From Lingula anatina (Eukaryota > Brachiopoda > Lingulata > Lingulida > Lingulidae): 64,000 nucleotides of DNA. The stretch covers positions 548,184 to 612,183 of the forward strand of contig NW_019774092.1 in assembly GCF_001039355.2 (NCBI RefSeq). Direction: 5' to 3'. Under the pieces are notes generated by a model. It was given only the letters and a program-made list of their open reading frames with translations, ran no database searches and was not told the origin of the DNA. Positions 12,209-25,432 of the stretch are shown here, piece after piece. Made by a program: the position numbers and the translations under genes. The number at the start of each line of letters is the position of its first letter. The first letter of the stretch is position 1.

Positions 12209-15200
12209 AGTTAGGGAAAACTAGACGGCTGGGAATAAAGGGTAAAAATTGATGACCTACCAAGCAAACATGTCATCTTAGGTGTTAGTGAAGCGTAAAG
12301 AGAATGTTATTACAAAATGGACATTAGAAAAGATTTAAACATGTACAACATAGATCCACGGGATTCAAATTGCAAGGTAGGACCTTCAATTTAAAAAGAC
12401 CCACACAACCTGGAAGTTTGTTTTTTTTAATTTAGTGTGAGAAATGTGTCATGCTCATTTGTAGAAATTGTTATTGTAATTGTAGGATTGTGGTCTACAG
12501 TATGGTATTCTTCCAGAGCAAGCTTATCTTGGTGTACAATAGGTAACAGCACTTTCTTCTTATTTCAATGCTTTGATACCTTGGGAAAAAAATTTTTCAA
12601 GCGTAATCAATTAGTCTTGCCTCCTTACCTTTCCTGAGATATTTGAGCCTTTTTACCATCTCTGACAGGACCTTGGGTCTCTGAAAATTGTGTAAAGTTA
12701 ATGTTAGGCCAGACAAAACTGATAAGTTGGTTTACATGCAATGACTCTAAACAGGGTTAGCTGTTAGGCAAACTTTGTTTTAATTTAATTTCATTTTTTT
12801 TTCAAACAAAAGTGTTTAAAGAGCATAGGGGCTATATTTCTTGGTAAGAGGGTGTTTTTGTTAACTATTTTATATCATTTTTAATTTTTTTTTGCTCGGG
12901 GGGGGGGGGGAGGGGGGGAGGAAGATGTCAAATTCACAGTGGAGGTAATTTTTTATAATAAAAACAAGTGCATTGAGGTTTTCCCTGGGGTCAGATGTAA
13001 ACTTTGTTTTTTTTCCATGAAATCAAATTTAAATTGGCAAAAAAATGACCACTCAAAATCAGTAGCATTCAAAGTCGGTACCATTCGTTAACCAGCTCAT
13101 CGTTAATAGCTGGCCTTGCCATTAAAACAGCTTGGCAGTGGACCAACTTGACTTGTAGAAAACCACTGTGTCTTAAGGGGAGAAGGTGAGGGGACCACCT
13201 GGTGTATGACCTTCACTATTTAATTACTATTTGATGCTAGTAATGGCCTCCAGCTCTGATGGAATACAACAATTTATCAACAATTTATTGCATTGTAGTG
13301 AACAGGTAGATCTGCATGTACTTGAATTTTCTTCACATTTGTGGGTACAGGGATAATCTTAAAGGACAAAATAATGCAAGATAAGAGATGAATAAAGGAC
13401 TGTTTTGACAGGAATATTATATTCTGTAAAGATGTCTGTTTCTTATCTTTCTACAGCCTTCAAAGGGATAGTATATATTAACCTTTTTTATGTTCATACA
13501 AAATATGTTATCATATATGGCATTCATAGCCATTGGATAATTTATGTTTTAAAGTTCTTATCACAAAGTGAAAATGGCATATCTTCATAACATAAAAGTG
13601 TGTGATCTATTTATGAGATAATTTTGTGCCTGGCCATTTGGTGTATCCAATGTAAATTATGTTGAGGCCACTAAATATGAAGAAGGGTTGAAAATGTATC
13701 AGAAAATGACTGCTATAAAACTTAACCAACTACTAGTGTGTATAAGTTGCATTGTACAAACAATCTTAAGGACTGCAATTAAGCTGTATTCCCAGAAAAA
13801 TCATGATCATGCTGACAATTATTTAGCCATGTTGTCAGCATTTATTGTGGGCTAATTATTTGTGAAAATGCTCCCAGGCTAATATCACAAAGTCATCCGT
13901 AAGATTCAGGAGTCAGTTCATTATGTTGTCCAATATTAACACAATTTATTTACAGTATGTAGAATAAGTCCCAAGATCGATATAGCTTATTTGAAAGCTG
14001 ATATGTTGGTCTCTTATGAAAATTTCCACTCTGTGGTCATAATAGTTTCTTTAATAGATTCTTAGGCTACAGTATATCAAATCATATATGTGACACCACT
14101 GCTGTAGGTTTGTAAATAATATTTGTTGTTGGAAATAGCTTGATTATGCCAGAAATCGTTTTATAGCTGCTGCTATTGAATTGGAGTATATATATACGTA
14201 TATATATATTGAATTGGAGTATATATATACGTATATATAGAAGGCGTGATCGAGCTGAAAGTGACTGAATACTTGTTTTTTTTACATATCTAAAGTAGCT
14301 GAAAATAAACTGATAATTACAGTACTGTGGCATAAGGCTGGGTATGCAAAAAAGCCTGTTAAGTAGTATTTACTTGGAAGGATTTTCCATGATCGAGAAG
14401 GACAAAATAATTGTTTTCAGAAATTATGCAATTATTTGTAGTGAAGTTGGTATCAAAATTAATTGTACGTTTACAGAGAACCACCAAAGAACCACCGGGT
14501 TGAATACTAATCTGAAATACATATTGTCAAGTAAGACAGATGTAGAAAACAAGTCCTTCATGAATTAAAGATAACCCTGAAACAGTTACTGCATTTCCTG
14601 TACCTGCAGCTTGTATTTTTCCTCTCTGATTCACTGAACTAAATTGGGTGTGTCGCTAAAGATTTGCTGTTGAAACCTGACTTGAATGAATAAACTGTGT
14701 GTCAATTATTTCTTAAATTCAATGTTATTTATAATGAAAACCCGAGGGCATCATAAATGGATGAGAATAAAATTTCTTGTTATCATCATGGCTTTCTAAG
14801 TTTTGTGCAACTGTTTTTCCTGAAGTTTGAAATATTTTTCTTTAGCCCATGTGAAATGTTAATTTTTTTCAACCAAATTTTGTGTGCTACACTGCTAGGA
14901 GGGAAAGCATATAAATATATACTAGTAGCACATGGCTGAGAGGTAAAATAGAGACCAAAAATCCACAGCATATCAATTAGCCATCTACGCAAATAACTGA
15001 CTCCTTCATTGAGGAGGAAATGACAAGATTTATTGCACGGCACGTAAATTATGTCCAGATCAATGGTTTTGTCATGCTTTTCACTTTGGTTTGCTTTCAC
15101 TAATAACCCACATGCCCAAGTCATACAGGTGAAAATTTTAAGCCTGTCTCCAGTATAAATGATTATATGATATGCATGCAGAAATTTTTTCATAAGTTCC

Positions 15201-16084
15201 ATAAGCTGCTGTTGGAGATGTGTGACTTTGTGATTTCTGGCATGTAGTTAGTGACAAGATCGTTGTGGCAATGAATGGTGTCATATTTCTGTCTTCCAAG
15301 GCCCAGACCAAATCCCCGTATTATTTGGCTCGTCACCACTGTAATTATGGTGGTTCGACCCTGTGTTGTTAGATAGGTATCCCACGGTGCATGTGAACTA
15401 TAATCAGGCTGTTGGCTCAGGTGGGTCTCAGAGAATGGAGAATATCCTAGATAACTCTGTAAGTCTCAGGACTTGGCATGAAATCAGTCGAGATTTGGCA
15501 GTATTTGGAGGAGAGTAGGTCAGACATAACGAGAGACTGAGCAATTATGGTGTGGCAGTGAATTAAAGCTAATTTATGGAATTTATCCACAGATATTCTT
15601 AATGTTCTCCCCTAAATTCTGTAAAATTACCAGAACAATAACTGCTTTTAGCACAGTACGTAAAAAATTCACACACCATGTTTTAAATGTTTCTTTTGTC
15701 ATGCCTTTTAAAATGAATTTTTTGAAACATGCAGTTTCAAGCTTGTTGCTAAAAGTTTAATCTTACCCCAGACAGTTATTTGTGGGGTTTGGACTGGTGG
15801 GGGTGGGGTGTTGGAGCTGTAAGGAATACATTATAGGATTAAAAGCCTAGGACGACAACTGTGCATTTTGGCAAAAAAAAAAAAANTTGTGTATTTTTTT
15901 CCAAAAACAAAAGGGGGGGGGGCGGGAGGGCGGACCCCCCCAACCCCCCCCCCCCCCCCCCCCGCCCCCCCAAAAAAATCCACCAATGTGAGTGTACATG
16001 AAGGTGAGGGTACTGTAATAGTCTTTTTCCTTCCCTCTGCCCCTCCCATGCCTTTAACCCATCGCATCTTATCACAATATGTAC

Positions 16085-17492
16085 CTCCAGTTGCCAGAAG
16101 ATCATCAACTATCACCACCTTCTGGCCTGGTTTTAGGCTGTTTTTCTGCATCTCAAATGTGTCCTGAAAAGCATTTTGAGAATGAAATTGAAAATGTAGA
16201 CGCTGAATCAAGAATGTTGAGGAAAACTCTCCCCACCCCACAAGTTTCTGTGTTTTTGAACATTAAAAAGCTCAATTAAACTCTCCTTGATACAAACAAA
16301 AGAAGAAATCCCCCTCCAAAGGAGGCCAATTCCCATTACTGGTACACTGTATGTATATATACATATATATTTATATATATATATATATACACACTGATTG
16401 TAACAGTATGTCTTTAAATAGAACTAGGTATATCTGTATGTACATGTACTATATATACTATGTACTGTTGTACTATATGTCAAGCTGCATCACCAGACAC
16501 ATGAGTATGAATAATAAAGTAGTACTGAGCATGTTGTTTCAGACCCTTCTTCAAAGCTCCATGTCTTATATTCACTGATATACCAGAAAGAGATGAGCTT
16601 CCCGAAGAGTCTGGAACTCGGCTCTTGGTAGAGTCAATTGTGAAATTAAGGCACACTTACAGTTCCATATTCCAGCTGATAAGTCACCTGTACAAGTTCA
16701 CCTGGCAGTTTACCCTTCTTACGCACTGGCACAAATGGAACATTCAATTCCTGTGCTATCATTGGACCATAAAGGAATCCCCTGGACTCCAAACCAATAA
16801 TGCCTTCACAGTCAGGGTGAGCATCTTTAACATACTCTGACATCAGTGAGATCAATCCTTTAAAAACATCAGGGAAAGTCAACACTGGAAATAAGTCTCT
16901 GTGAAATATACAAAGGAAAATAAATCAGGATTTATGGTGCATAAGCATGTTGTTTCACCTGCAGTAATTGAATTTTATCTTTGACCATATGTCCATTTTA
17001 CTGCTTCACAATTCTCATTCTATTGTAATACAATAGACTACTACATAGTATACTTATATTCATGTACTATGTACTACATAGTACATGAATATAAGTATAC
17101 ATCAAAAGCAAAGGAGCATTTTAACAAATTTAACAAAACTGCTATCACTTCAGTTGGATAAATAGGGCTGTTTTGGATAAACAACTGTATAATTACTAAT
17201 ATGCCTGAATTCAGGTAAAAATAATTAAATTGTCAATAATGATCAATAAGTGCTCAAACAAAACCCATGCTTACATTGTCCATAATTGGATAAATGTCAA
17301 CATGTATTCTGCTAAACTTGCTCGTGTACAGTATAAGTACATGTACTTGCACTCGAGTCGAATGCTGAATATCACATAAAAAGAGAATAGTTACCACTAA
17401 ATTGAGTACCTGAATAAAATGCCCTTTTTAGGGAAATCCGGAATCGCTGCAACTGTTTCCTTGACACGGTCTAGTCTTTTATCTGTAGACAT
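16085..17492 (-). CDS. APRT: APRT exons 1-3, second (allelic) copy lacking exon 4
   Basis: Three minus-strand coding exons have the same lengths as the first copy: 17410-17492 (start at 17492), 16661-16898 and 16085-16163. The PRPP loop [12 protein letters not shown] is intact at the end of exon 3. Differences from copy 1 are few (for example RLDRVKET in place of RLERVKEK, and VPFVPVRKK in place of VSFVPVRKK), as expected of alleles. The last exon is absent because the contig begins at 15887 inside the last intron; the matching intron and exon 4 are at 5795-6463. Read as the second haplotype it is incomplete, not a pseudogene. A recent tandem paralogue is the less likely alternative. Confidence 0.85.
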
Positions 17493-17961
17493 ATCTTGCA
17501 ACGTAAGTTCTCTGAGAGTTTTGAGTTATTTGTAAAGGGAGGAAAGAATCGCTCACATTCAAACCGCGCGTACAAAGTTGACACATTACAAAAAGTATTA
17601 CCATATATTTTCCAATTTTGACAGAATTTTCCTTACCTAAATGCATGGTTTTCCACATAAAAGAAATATATAATGATATAATGTAAATATAATTATCAGT
17701 GTATAAATGAATGAAACGTAGTACTTTACTCAATTAACACGTGATAGTCCTACTTTAGGGGACAGATGATATGTGTGAGTGTAGTAGCACTTCACCAGAA
17801 AGAACCTAACAAGCGATCGCAAGAGAACCTAGAAAACGGGGGTAGCGGTAAGGCTCTGTTAACAATTAAGCGCAATATATTTATAATATTTTAATGCCAT
17901 TCACGTTTTCAATTTTCTAAAGCTTAAGGATTTAAAAAGAAGGAGTGTGTTTGTTTACATG

Positions 17962-18025
17962 TATTTAAGGACGGGCTACCGGAGACTCCACTGTCAAACC
18001 CAACGACAACAGAACACTTCAACAG
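17962..18025 (+). promoter_or_regulatory. Candidate promoter and 5' UTR exon of the CD109-like gene (allele 2)
   Basis: Near-identical to 9862-9925: TATTTAAGG box, then sequence ending AACAG/GTAGGC at 18025. This copy is on the same contig as the coding start at 29660. Its role is inferred from position, splice donor and conservation between alleles only. Confidence 0.35.
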
Positions 18026-18888
18026 GTAGGCGCATGTATCACAGGCTTATATTGGGGCTCACCTGTATACATTGTAGACACAACACTTGAGTTTTTCAGC
18101 CAGGAGTACATGTTAACAGGAGTTGTTGCGTTGTTGCCTGGTTATGCTGAGTTTGGTACTAGTATGCAGGCACGTTCAACAAATTTCATTTTAGAAAGGT
18201 TTATTACTATATATAGTACGTGTTTTTTTCCCTTGGGGTGAAGGGGTGTGGGTGGGGTGAAGGGGTGTAGGTGGGGTGAACTCCTTTTATGCAGCACTAG
18301 AATGTGTCAAGGCACAAGGAAAACACGGACTGAAAGGTTGTCATATTTCAAAAAAAAAAAAAAATCCTAGATAACGGGCTATATCACTTAAGTGGTACGT
18401 GTAACTGCATGTGGAGACTGATCAAGTGAATAAACAGATTCTTAACCCCCAGATACCAGACTCTCTGATGATATGTTGAAACAGTTTTTTTTTTTTTTTA
18501 ATTTTTCTTTTTTTTTTAGCCTTGGCTCCCAGTAAAATGAATCTCATGTCCTAGGGATGACAGTGAAGGATCTGCTGAAATAATTGCAATATATGACAAG
18601 GCTTAGACCAAATTTTTATAATTTACTAGTTACAATAATATGGAAGTTCTAGTATTTTAAGCATTTTATTTAGTTTAATTTTTGGGGCTAAAAATAGTTT
18701 AACCTAATATTATGGTGTCAGAAATGTTTGATTCTTCAATTGTTTTAAAGATAACACCTTTTTTTGCAGGAATGCAGGTATTTGATATTTTTATGCTTTT
18801 AGAAGCAAATCCTTGAAATTGGAGAAAATGTGCTTTTTGTCAATTCAGAAATTCTCTTTCTCTCTCCCTCTTCCTCCTCTCTCTCTTT

Positions 18889-18931
<43 letters not shown>

Positions 18932-21778
18932 GACAAATGAGAATAAAATGTCTGCTTTCCTTATTTATGTAATTTGAACTTGTTCCCTTAGTTTCATAAC
19001 CTAAATACCTAGTAACCAGTTTATATATTGCTTATGTACTACCTAAGTTATTGAAATTTGAAATTTATATTTAAAAAATTTAAAAACCACAGTGTACAAA
19101 ATGCCATTCACGTTCTGAATGGAAATTTATCAGCTGTTTATTATAAGCTTTACCATGAGGCTTTATCAGACACCAGCTTTTCAACTTGTATGAAAAATAA
19201 CAGGTTTAAGCGACTTTCATTAATCTTTACAGGTGAGATTAGGGGAGTTACCTGTCATGATACAAAAAGAGGAAAGTAAACCAGTTAATCAACTTTACAC
19301 TTATAACCTGTTATGCATATTGAGTGACATCCAAGGATATAAAATGACCCTGTATTTGTACCATTAAATGTTTGACTTTGAAAGGAGATTTTTTAAATTA
19401 AGTTACTGTTTCATTAGATTTTATCCAACCATATGTTCTTTTGACTAGTAAATGTACTTTTGCATTTAGAAATACTTCCCCTTCCACAAGGCAATTGATT
19501 TTGTGGTAAAAAAATGCTGTGCTTTAAAAATATGCGTACGGAAATTGTTAAGCCATCATGTTAGAAGCATGAACTGTTGAATTATGTATGGCACTTAATT
19601 CCTTGTCTGGCAGGATGCCAAGACATGGAGAGATGATAAAGTAAAGTGTATTTCATACCACTTAATCTAATATAATGTAAGTTGTTTTTGTTTTTATTAC
19701 TTTCACATATAAAAGGCTTTTTATTTGCTGTTTTATTGTATGAGATAGCTTTTTGAAACAGATGACTTAGTCGAGTAATTGAACAGTTCAGTGTTTTAAA
19801 GAAGAAGAAAATATCTGTTGTCAAATCAGTCAGTGTTGAAATGGTAGGTGATAAGCATGTTTTCAATATATTCATCCCATGGATGAAACTAAACATATAA
19901 GTTGTTTTGTTCAGTCTCTCTGTCTAATAACCCTGTAGACAGGTCACACAAGCATATTTTTTTATCATATAACAAATCATAAAAGGAAATTAATTGAGCT
20001 TACAAAAGTATGTTTCCATTGATATTTCAATATCAGCATTTGTAAAGAAAAAAGTGTGGTGTGAACATAATGTAAAATTTTGCAAAGTCATACTTGGTGC
20101 TCATCCAGGTTCTTTATTTATATATATATACATACATGTTAGGGAAAACTAGGCGACTGGGAATAAAGGGTAAAAATTGATGACCTACCAAGCAAACATG
20201 TCATCTTGGGTGTTAGTGAAGCGTGATGAGAATGTTATTACAAAATGGACATTTGAAAAGATTTAAACATGTACAACATAGATCCACGGGATTCAAATTG
20301 CATGGTAGGACCTTCAATTTAAAAAGACCCACACAACCTGGAAGTTTTTTAATTTAGTGTGAGAAATGTGTCATGGTCATGTTTGAAGAAATTGTTATTG
20401 TAAATTATAGGATTGTGGTCTACGGTATGGTGTCTTCCAGAGCAAGCTTATACTGGTGGACAATACTTGAATAGGTAACAGCACTTTCTTCATATTTCAA
20501 TGCCCTGATTTCCATCCGCATATATGCCTAATCATTCAGGAAAAAAAATTGTTCAATCATAGGTAAATTAGTCTTGCCTCCTTACCTCTCCTGAGATATT
20601 TGAGCCTTTTTTACTGTCTCTGACAAGACCTTGGGTCTCAGAAAATTGCTTCTTAATGTGTGAAGTTAATGTTAGGCCAGACAAAACTGATAAGTTGGTT
20701 TACATGCACTGTTCAAGACTGAGATGGCATGGACACGTAGAAAAGATGAGTAATGACAGCTAGGTGAAAAGAGTTACAGAGTTTGAGATAGAGGGTTTGA
20801 TGATGTGATGATAATGACTCTGTAAACAGGGGTAGCTGTTAAGCAAACTTGTTTTTTTTTTTTTTTTTAAACAAAAGTGTTTAAAGAGCATAGGGGCTAT
20901 ATTTTTGGGTGAGTGGATTTTTTTGTTGATAATTGTATTTTATTTTTTTTTTCTTAATTTTTTTGCTGGAGGCGGGAAGATGTCAAATCCACAGTGGGGC
21001 AATTTTCATATAAAAAACAACAGCATTAAGGATTTCCCTGGGGTCAGATGTAAATTTTATGTAATATTTTTGAATTAAATTTAAAAAGACAAAAAAAATG
21101 ATCACTCAAAATCAGTAGCATTCAAAGTCGGTACCATTCGTTAACCAGCTTATCATTATTATCTGGCCTTGTCATTAAAACAGCTTGGCAGTGGACCAAC
21201 TTGACTTGTAGAAAACCACTGTCTCAAGGGGAGAGGGTGAGGGGACCACCTGGTGTATGACCTTCACTATTTAATTACTATTTGATGCTAGTAATGGCCT
21301 CCAGCTCTGATGGAATACAACAATTTATCAACAATTTATTACAGTGTAGATCTGCATGTACTTGAATTTTCTACACGTTTGTGGGTACAGGGATAATCTT
21401 AAAGGACAAAATAATGCAAGATAAGAGATGAATAAAGGACTGTGTTGACAGAAATATTATATTCTGTAAAGATGTCTGTTTCTTATCTTTCTATAGCCTT
21501 CAAAGGGATAGTATATATTAACCGTTTTTATGTTCATACAAAATATGTTATCATATATGGCATTCATAGCCATCGGGATAATTTATGTTTTAAAGTTCTT
21601 ATCACAAAGTGAAAATGGCATATCTTCATAACAAAAAAGTGTGTGAACTATTTATGAGATAATTTTGTGCTTGGCCATTCGTCTAAAAACTGTAGTGTAT
21701 CCAGTGTAAAGCATGTTGAGGCCACTAAATATGAAGAAGGGTTGAAAATGTATCAGAAAATGACTGCTATAAAACTTA

Positions 21779-22035
21779 GGCTTCATTCACATGCAATGTC
21801 TATTTTCTAAATTCTATTTTCTATTCGCGGTATGTCTTATGATCACGGTCTGTGCCCTGAATATCCCGCGGCGTAATTACTGGCAGCGCGAGCCAGTTAC
21901 TATAAGTTACTATAAGTAACTGGCTCGCGCTGCCAGTAATTACGCCGCGGGATATTCAGGGCACAGACCGTGATCATAAGATAGCGCGAATAGAAAATAG
22001 AATTTAGAAAATAGACATTCCATGTGAACGAAGCC
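21779..22035. mobile_element. Near-perfect palindromic MITE with TA target duplication
   Basis: A 257-bp element beginning GGCTTCATTCACATG and ending CATGTGAACGAAGCC, flanked by TA (21777-21778 and 22036-22037). The two arms, each about 120 bp, are almost exactly complementary around a short centre near 21907. The allelic site near 13720-13725 has a single TA and no element, so it is an insertion present in one haplotype. A TA duplication with long inverted repeats suggests a Tc1/mariner-type MITE; that class is inference. Confidence 0.9.
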
Positions 22036-22090
22036 TAAACCAACTATATATAAGTTGCATTGTACAAGCAATCTTAAGGGCCGCAATTAA

Positions 22091-22427
22091 AGGGATAATA
22101 ACTCTTCGTATGAGATCAATATTTCACAATAAAAACATTGTGAATAACTCATAGAAATATAATATATTCTGTTTTACCACAAAAACGGCAGTTATAACTA
22201 TTATTCTGATATCTGAGCTTGTCTTTAGACCACGTGACCTCCACTGATGGCTATACTCTGTTAAAATCTCTTAAGAGATTTTAACAAAAAACCAAACTTT
22301 TTAGAAAAAAACCAGGGACTAACTTTTAATATAAAAATGGATTCATTAACCATTGGTAAGTATGGGAAAATTGTTGTTTACTCCAGGAAAATTCATTTTT
22401 TGGCCGAAACGAAGAGTTATTATCCCT
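22091..22427. mobile_element. piggyBac-like MITE with TTAA target duplication
   Basis: A 337-bp element with an 18-base terminal inverted repeat, AGGGATAATAACTCTTCG, and its exact complement at the right end. It is flanked by TTAA on both sides (22087-22090, 22428-22431). The other haplotype (about 13780) has one TTAA and no insert. The interior has a palindromic TTAAAATCTCTTAAGAG segment and no open frame. TTAA duplication is the hallmark of piggyBac-type insertion. Confidence 0.9.
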
Positions 22428-24519
22428 TTAAGCTGTGTTCCCAGAAATATCGTGATCATGCTGACAATTATTTAGCCATGTTGTCAGCATTTATTGTGGG
22501 CTAATTATTTGTGAAAATGCTCCCAGGCTAATATCACAAAGTCATCTGTAAGATTCAGAAGTCAGTTCATTAAGTTGTCCAGTATTAACACAATTTATTT
22601 ACAGTATGTAGAATATGTCCCAAGATCGATATAGCTTATTTGGTGGTGTTATGCAATGAAAGCTGATATGTTGGTCTCTTATGAAAATTTCCACTCTGTG
22701 GTCGTAATAGTTTCTCTAATAGATTCTTATATAGGCTACAGTATATCAAATCATATATGTGACGCCACTGCTGTAGGTTTGTAAATAATATTTGTTGTTG
22801 GAAATAGCTTGATTATGCCAGAAATCGTTTTATAGTTGCTGGTACGTATGTATAGAAGTCGTGATCGAGCTGAAAGTGACTGAATACTTTTTTTTTTTTT
22901 TACATATCTAAAGTAGCTGAAAATAAACTGATAATTACAGTACTGTGGCTTAAGGCTGGGTATGCAAAAAAGCCTGTTAAGTATTTACTTGGATGGATTT
23001 CCCATGATCGAGAAGGACAAAATAATTGTTTTCAGAAATTATGCAATTATTTGTAGTGAAGTTGGTATCAAAATTAATTGTACGTTTACAGAGAACCACC
23101 AGGCTGAATACAGATGTAGAAAACAAGTCCTTCATGAATTAAAGATAACCCTGTCAACAGTTACTGCATTTCCTGTACCTGCAGCTTGTATTTTTCCTCT
23201 CTGATTCACTGAACTAAATTTGGGTGTGTCGCTAAAGATTTGCTGTTGAAACCTGACTTGAATGAATAAACTGTGTGTCAATTATTTCTTAAATTCAATG
23301 TTATGTATAATAAAAACTTCAGGGCATCATAAATGGATGAGAGTAAAATTTCTTGTTATTATCATGGCTTTCTAAGTTTTGTGCAACTGTTTTTCATGAA
23401 GTTTGAAATATTTTTCTTTAGCCCATGTGAAATGTCAATTTTTTTCAACCAAATTTTGTGTGCTACACTGCTAGGAGGGAAAGCGTATAAATATATACTA
23501 GTAGCACTTGGCTGAGAGGTAAAATAGAGACCAAAAATCCACAGCATATCAATTAGCCATCTACGCAAATAACTGACTCCTTCATTGAGGAGGAAATGAC
23601 AAGATTTATTGCACGGCACGTAAATTATGTCCAGATCAATGGTTTTGTCATGCTTTTCACTTTGGTTTGCTTTCACTAATAACCCACATGCCCAAGTCAT
23701 ACAGGTGAAAATTTTAAGCCTGTCTTCAGTATAAATGATTATATGATATGCATGCAGAGATTTTTTCATAAGTTCCATAAGCTGCTGTTGGAGATGTGTG
23801 ACTTTGTGATTTCTGGCATGTAGTTAGTGACAAGATCGTTGTGGCAATGAATGGTGTCATATTTCTGTCTTCCAAGGCCCAGACCAAATCCCCGTATTGT
23901 TTGCCTCGTCACCACTGTAATTATGGTGGTACGACCCTGTGTTGTTAGATATAGGTATCCCACGGTGCATGTGAACTATAATCAGGCTGTTGGCTCAGGT
24001 GGGTCTCAGAGAATGGAGAATATCCTAGATAACTCTTTAAGTCTCAGGACTTGGCATGAAATCAGTCGAGATTTGGCAGTATTTGGAGGAGAGTAGGTCA
24101 GACATAACGAGAGACTGAGCAATTATGGTGTGGCAGTGAATTAAAGCTAATTTACGGAATTTATCCACAGATATTCTTAATGTTCTCCCCTAAATTCTGT
24201 AAAATTACCAGAACAATAACTGCTTTTAGCACAGTACGTAAAAAATTCACCCATGTTTTAAATGTTTCTTTTGTCACGCCTTTTAAAATGAATTTTTTGA
24301 AACATGCAGTTTCAAGCTTGTTGCTAAAAGTTTAATCTTACCCCAGACAGTTATTTGTGGGGTTTGGGCTGGTGGGGGTGGGGTGTTGGAGCTGCAAAGA
24401 ATTACATAATAGGATTAATAGCTTAGGACGACAACTGTGCATTTTGGCAAAAAAAAAAAAAAAAAAGAAAAAAAAAAGAAAAAAAAAAAGATTTTTTTCC
24501 CTGAAATGTTTTTTTTTTT

Positions 24520-24728
24520 GTAATAATCTCTTAAAGATTATAACAGAGAGTAGCCATCTATGGATGTCATATGGTCTGAGGGCAAGCACAGATTCCAGAA
24601 TAATTGCAATATGCTGCTGTATTGGTGGTAAAATGGAATTTACGTATGAGTTGTTAAACAATGTACTAGTACTGGTATTTATTGTGAAATGTGGATCTCA
24701 TTTGAAGAGTTGTTATCCCTTTAAGTCA
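24520..24728. mobile_element. Truncated relative of the TTAA MITE, interior inverted
   Basis: The right end GAAGAGTTGTTATCCCTTTAA matches the terminus of the 22091-22427 element with one difference. The interior around 24526-24590 matches that element in reverse orientation. The left terminus is not recognisable because it abuts an A-rich tract. It is probably an older, partly deleted copy of the same family. Confidence 0.6.
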
Positions 24729-25359
24729 ACAGCATAGGCAGGCGAGTGGCAATAGGTGACTCTTTGCAGCGTTATCATAAGATCCAATATGTAACTGCAT
24801 ATCAATATTAATTATTACTTATTTATTCATTTTATTGATTGATTAATTTGTGTGTGTGTGAAAAATAGGGCTCAGAGATCTTGTTGACCTACTGTAGATT
24901 GAGCAGAATGAAAATTGTAATTGAGGGCAGTGATTGAATTTGATCAAATTGTATTTGAGAAAACTAATTCAGAATTTAGCCAAGATAGATTAAATGCAAA
25001 AAGTTGAGAAAAACATACTTCAAATTCTGCCCATACCAGTGGATTGTTCTTAAAGACCTTTATCACAAAATGTTGACCGTCATGCATCCATGCATTCAGT
25101 GGGAGAATGCCGCTAGAGATGTTACAGTACCTAAAACGTAGTGTCCTAGTAACTGGACTAACCACCTCTTATACTACTTATAATTAATATGGAGGATATT
25201 TATACATCATTTCCAGCAACAGTTGGTCATGCAGGCTTATTAGCAGTAGCAGATGTAGACATCGATTGAGATACTACTTGTACTGGGGGTACGTACTACT
25301 GCTGCAGATTTTATGCACTTGGGTAGAGAAGTGGAAAAAATCAGTAACTAGTAATTAAA

Positions 25360-25361
<2 letters not shown>

Positions 25362-25426
<65 letters not shown>
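25362..25426. repeat. (AT)n microsatellite
   Basis: About 32 uninterrupted AT units in intergenic or first-intron sequence. Confidence 0.9.

Positions 25427-25432
<6 letters not shown>

Larger units (their letters stand above)
9926..15885. other. Non-coding region, allele 1 of 18026-24430
   Basis: No exon with protein similarity is seen. It contains a GGGTG-rich VNTR (10134-10277), CT/CA microsatellites (about 10859-10959) and a TA run (12168-12206). The same sequence recurs from 18026 on, lacking or gaining individual repeats. A 138-codon minus-strand frame (14786-15202) is present in both copies but looks non-coding. If the upstream UTR exon is real, this is first-intron sequence of the CD109-like gene. 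Confidence 0.6.

Noticed and set aside
14786-15202. 138-codon minus-strand frame, also present at 23362-23778
   Set aside because: Presence in both copies is due to allelism. The five amino-acid changes over 138 codons suggest no protein-level constraint, and there is no recognisable domain, splice support or start context.
6465-24430. Tandem duplication of an APRT-containing segment of about 8 kb
   Set aside because: Boundaries coincide with single-N contig joins and differences are allele-like (SNPs, repeat lengths, clean empty/filled transposon sites). Concatenated haplotypes explain it better.
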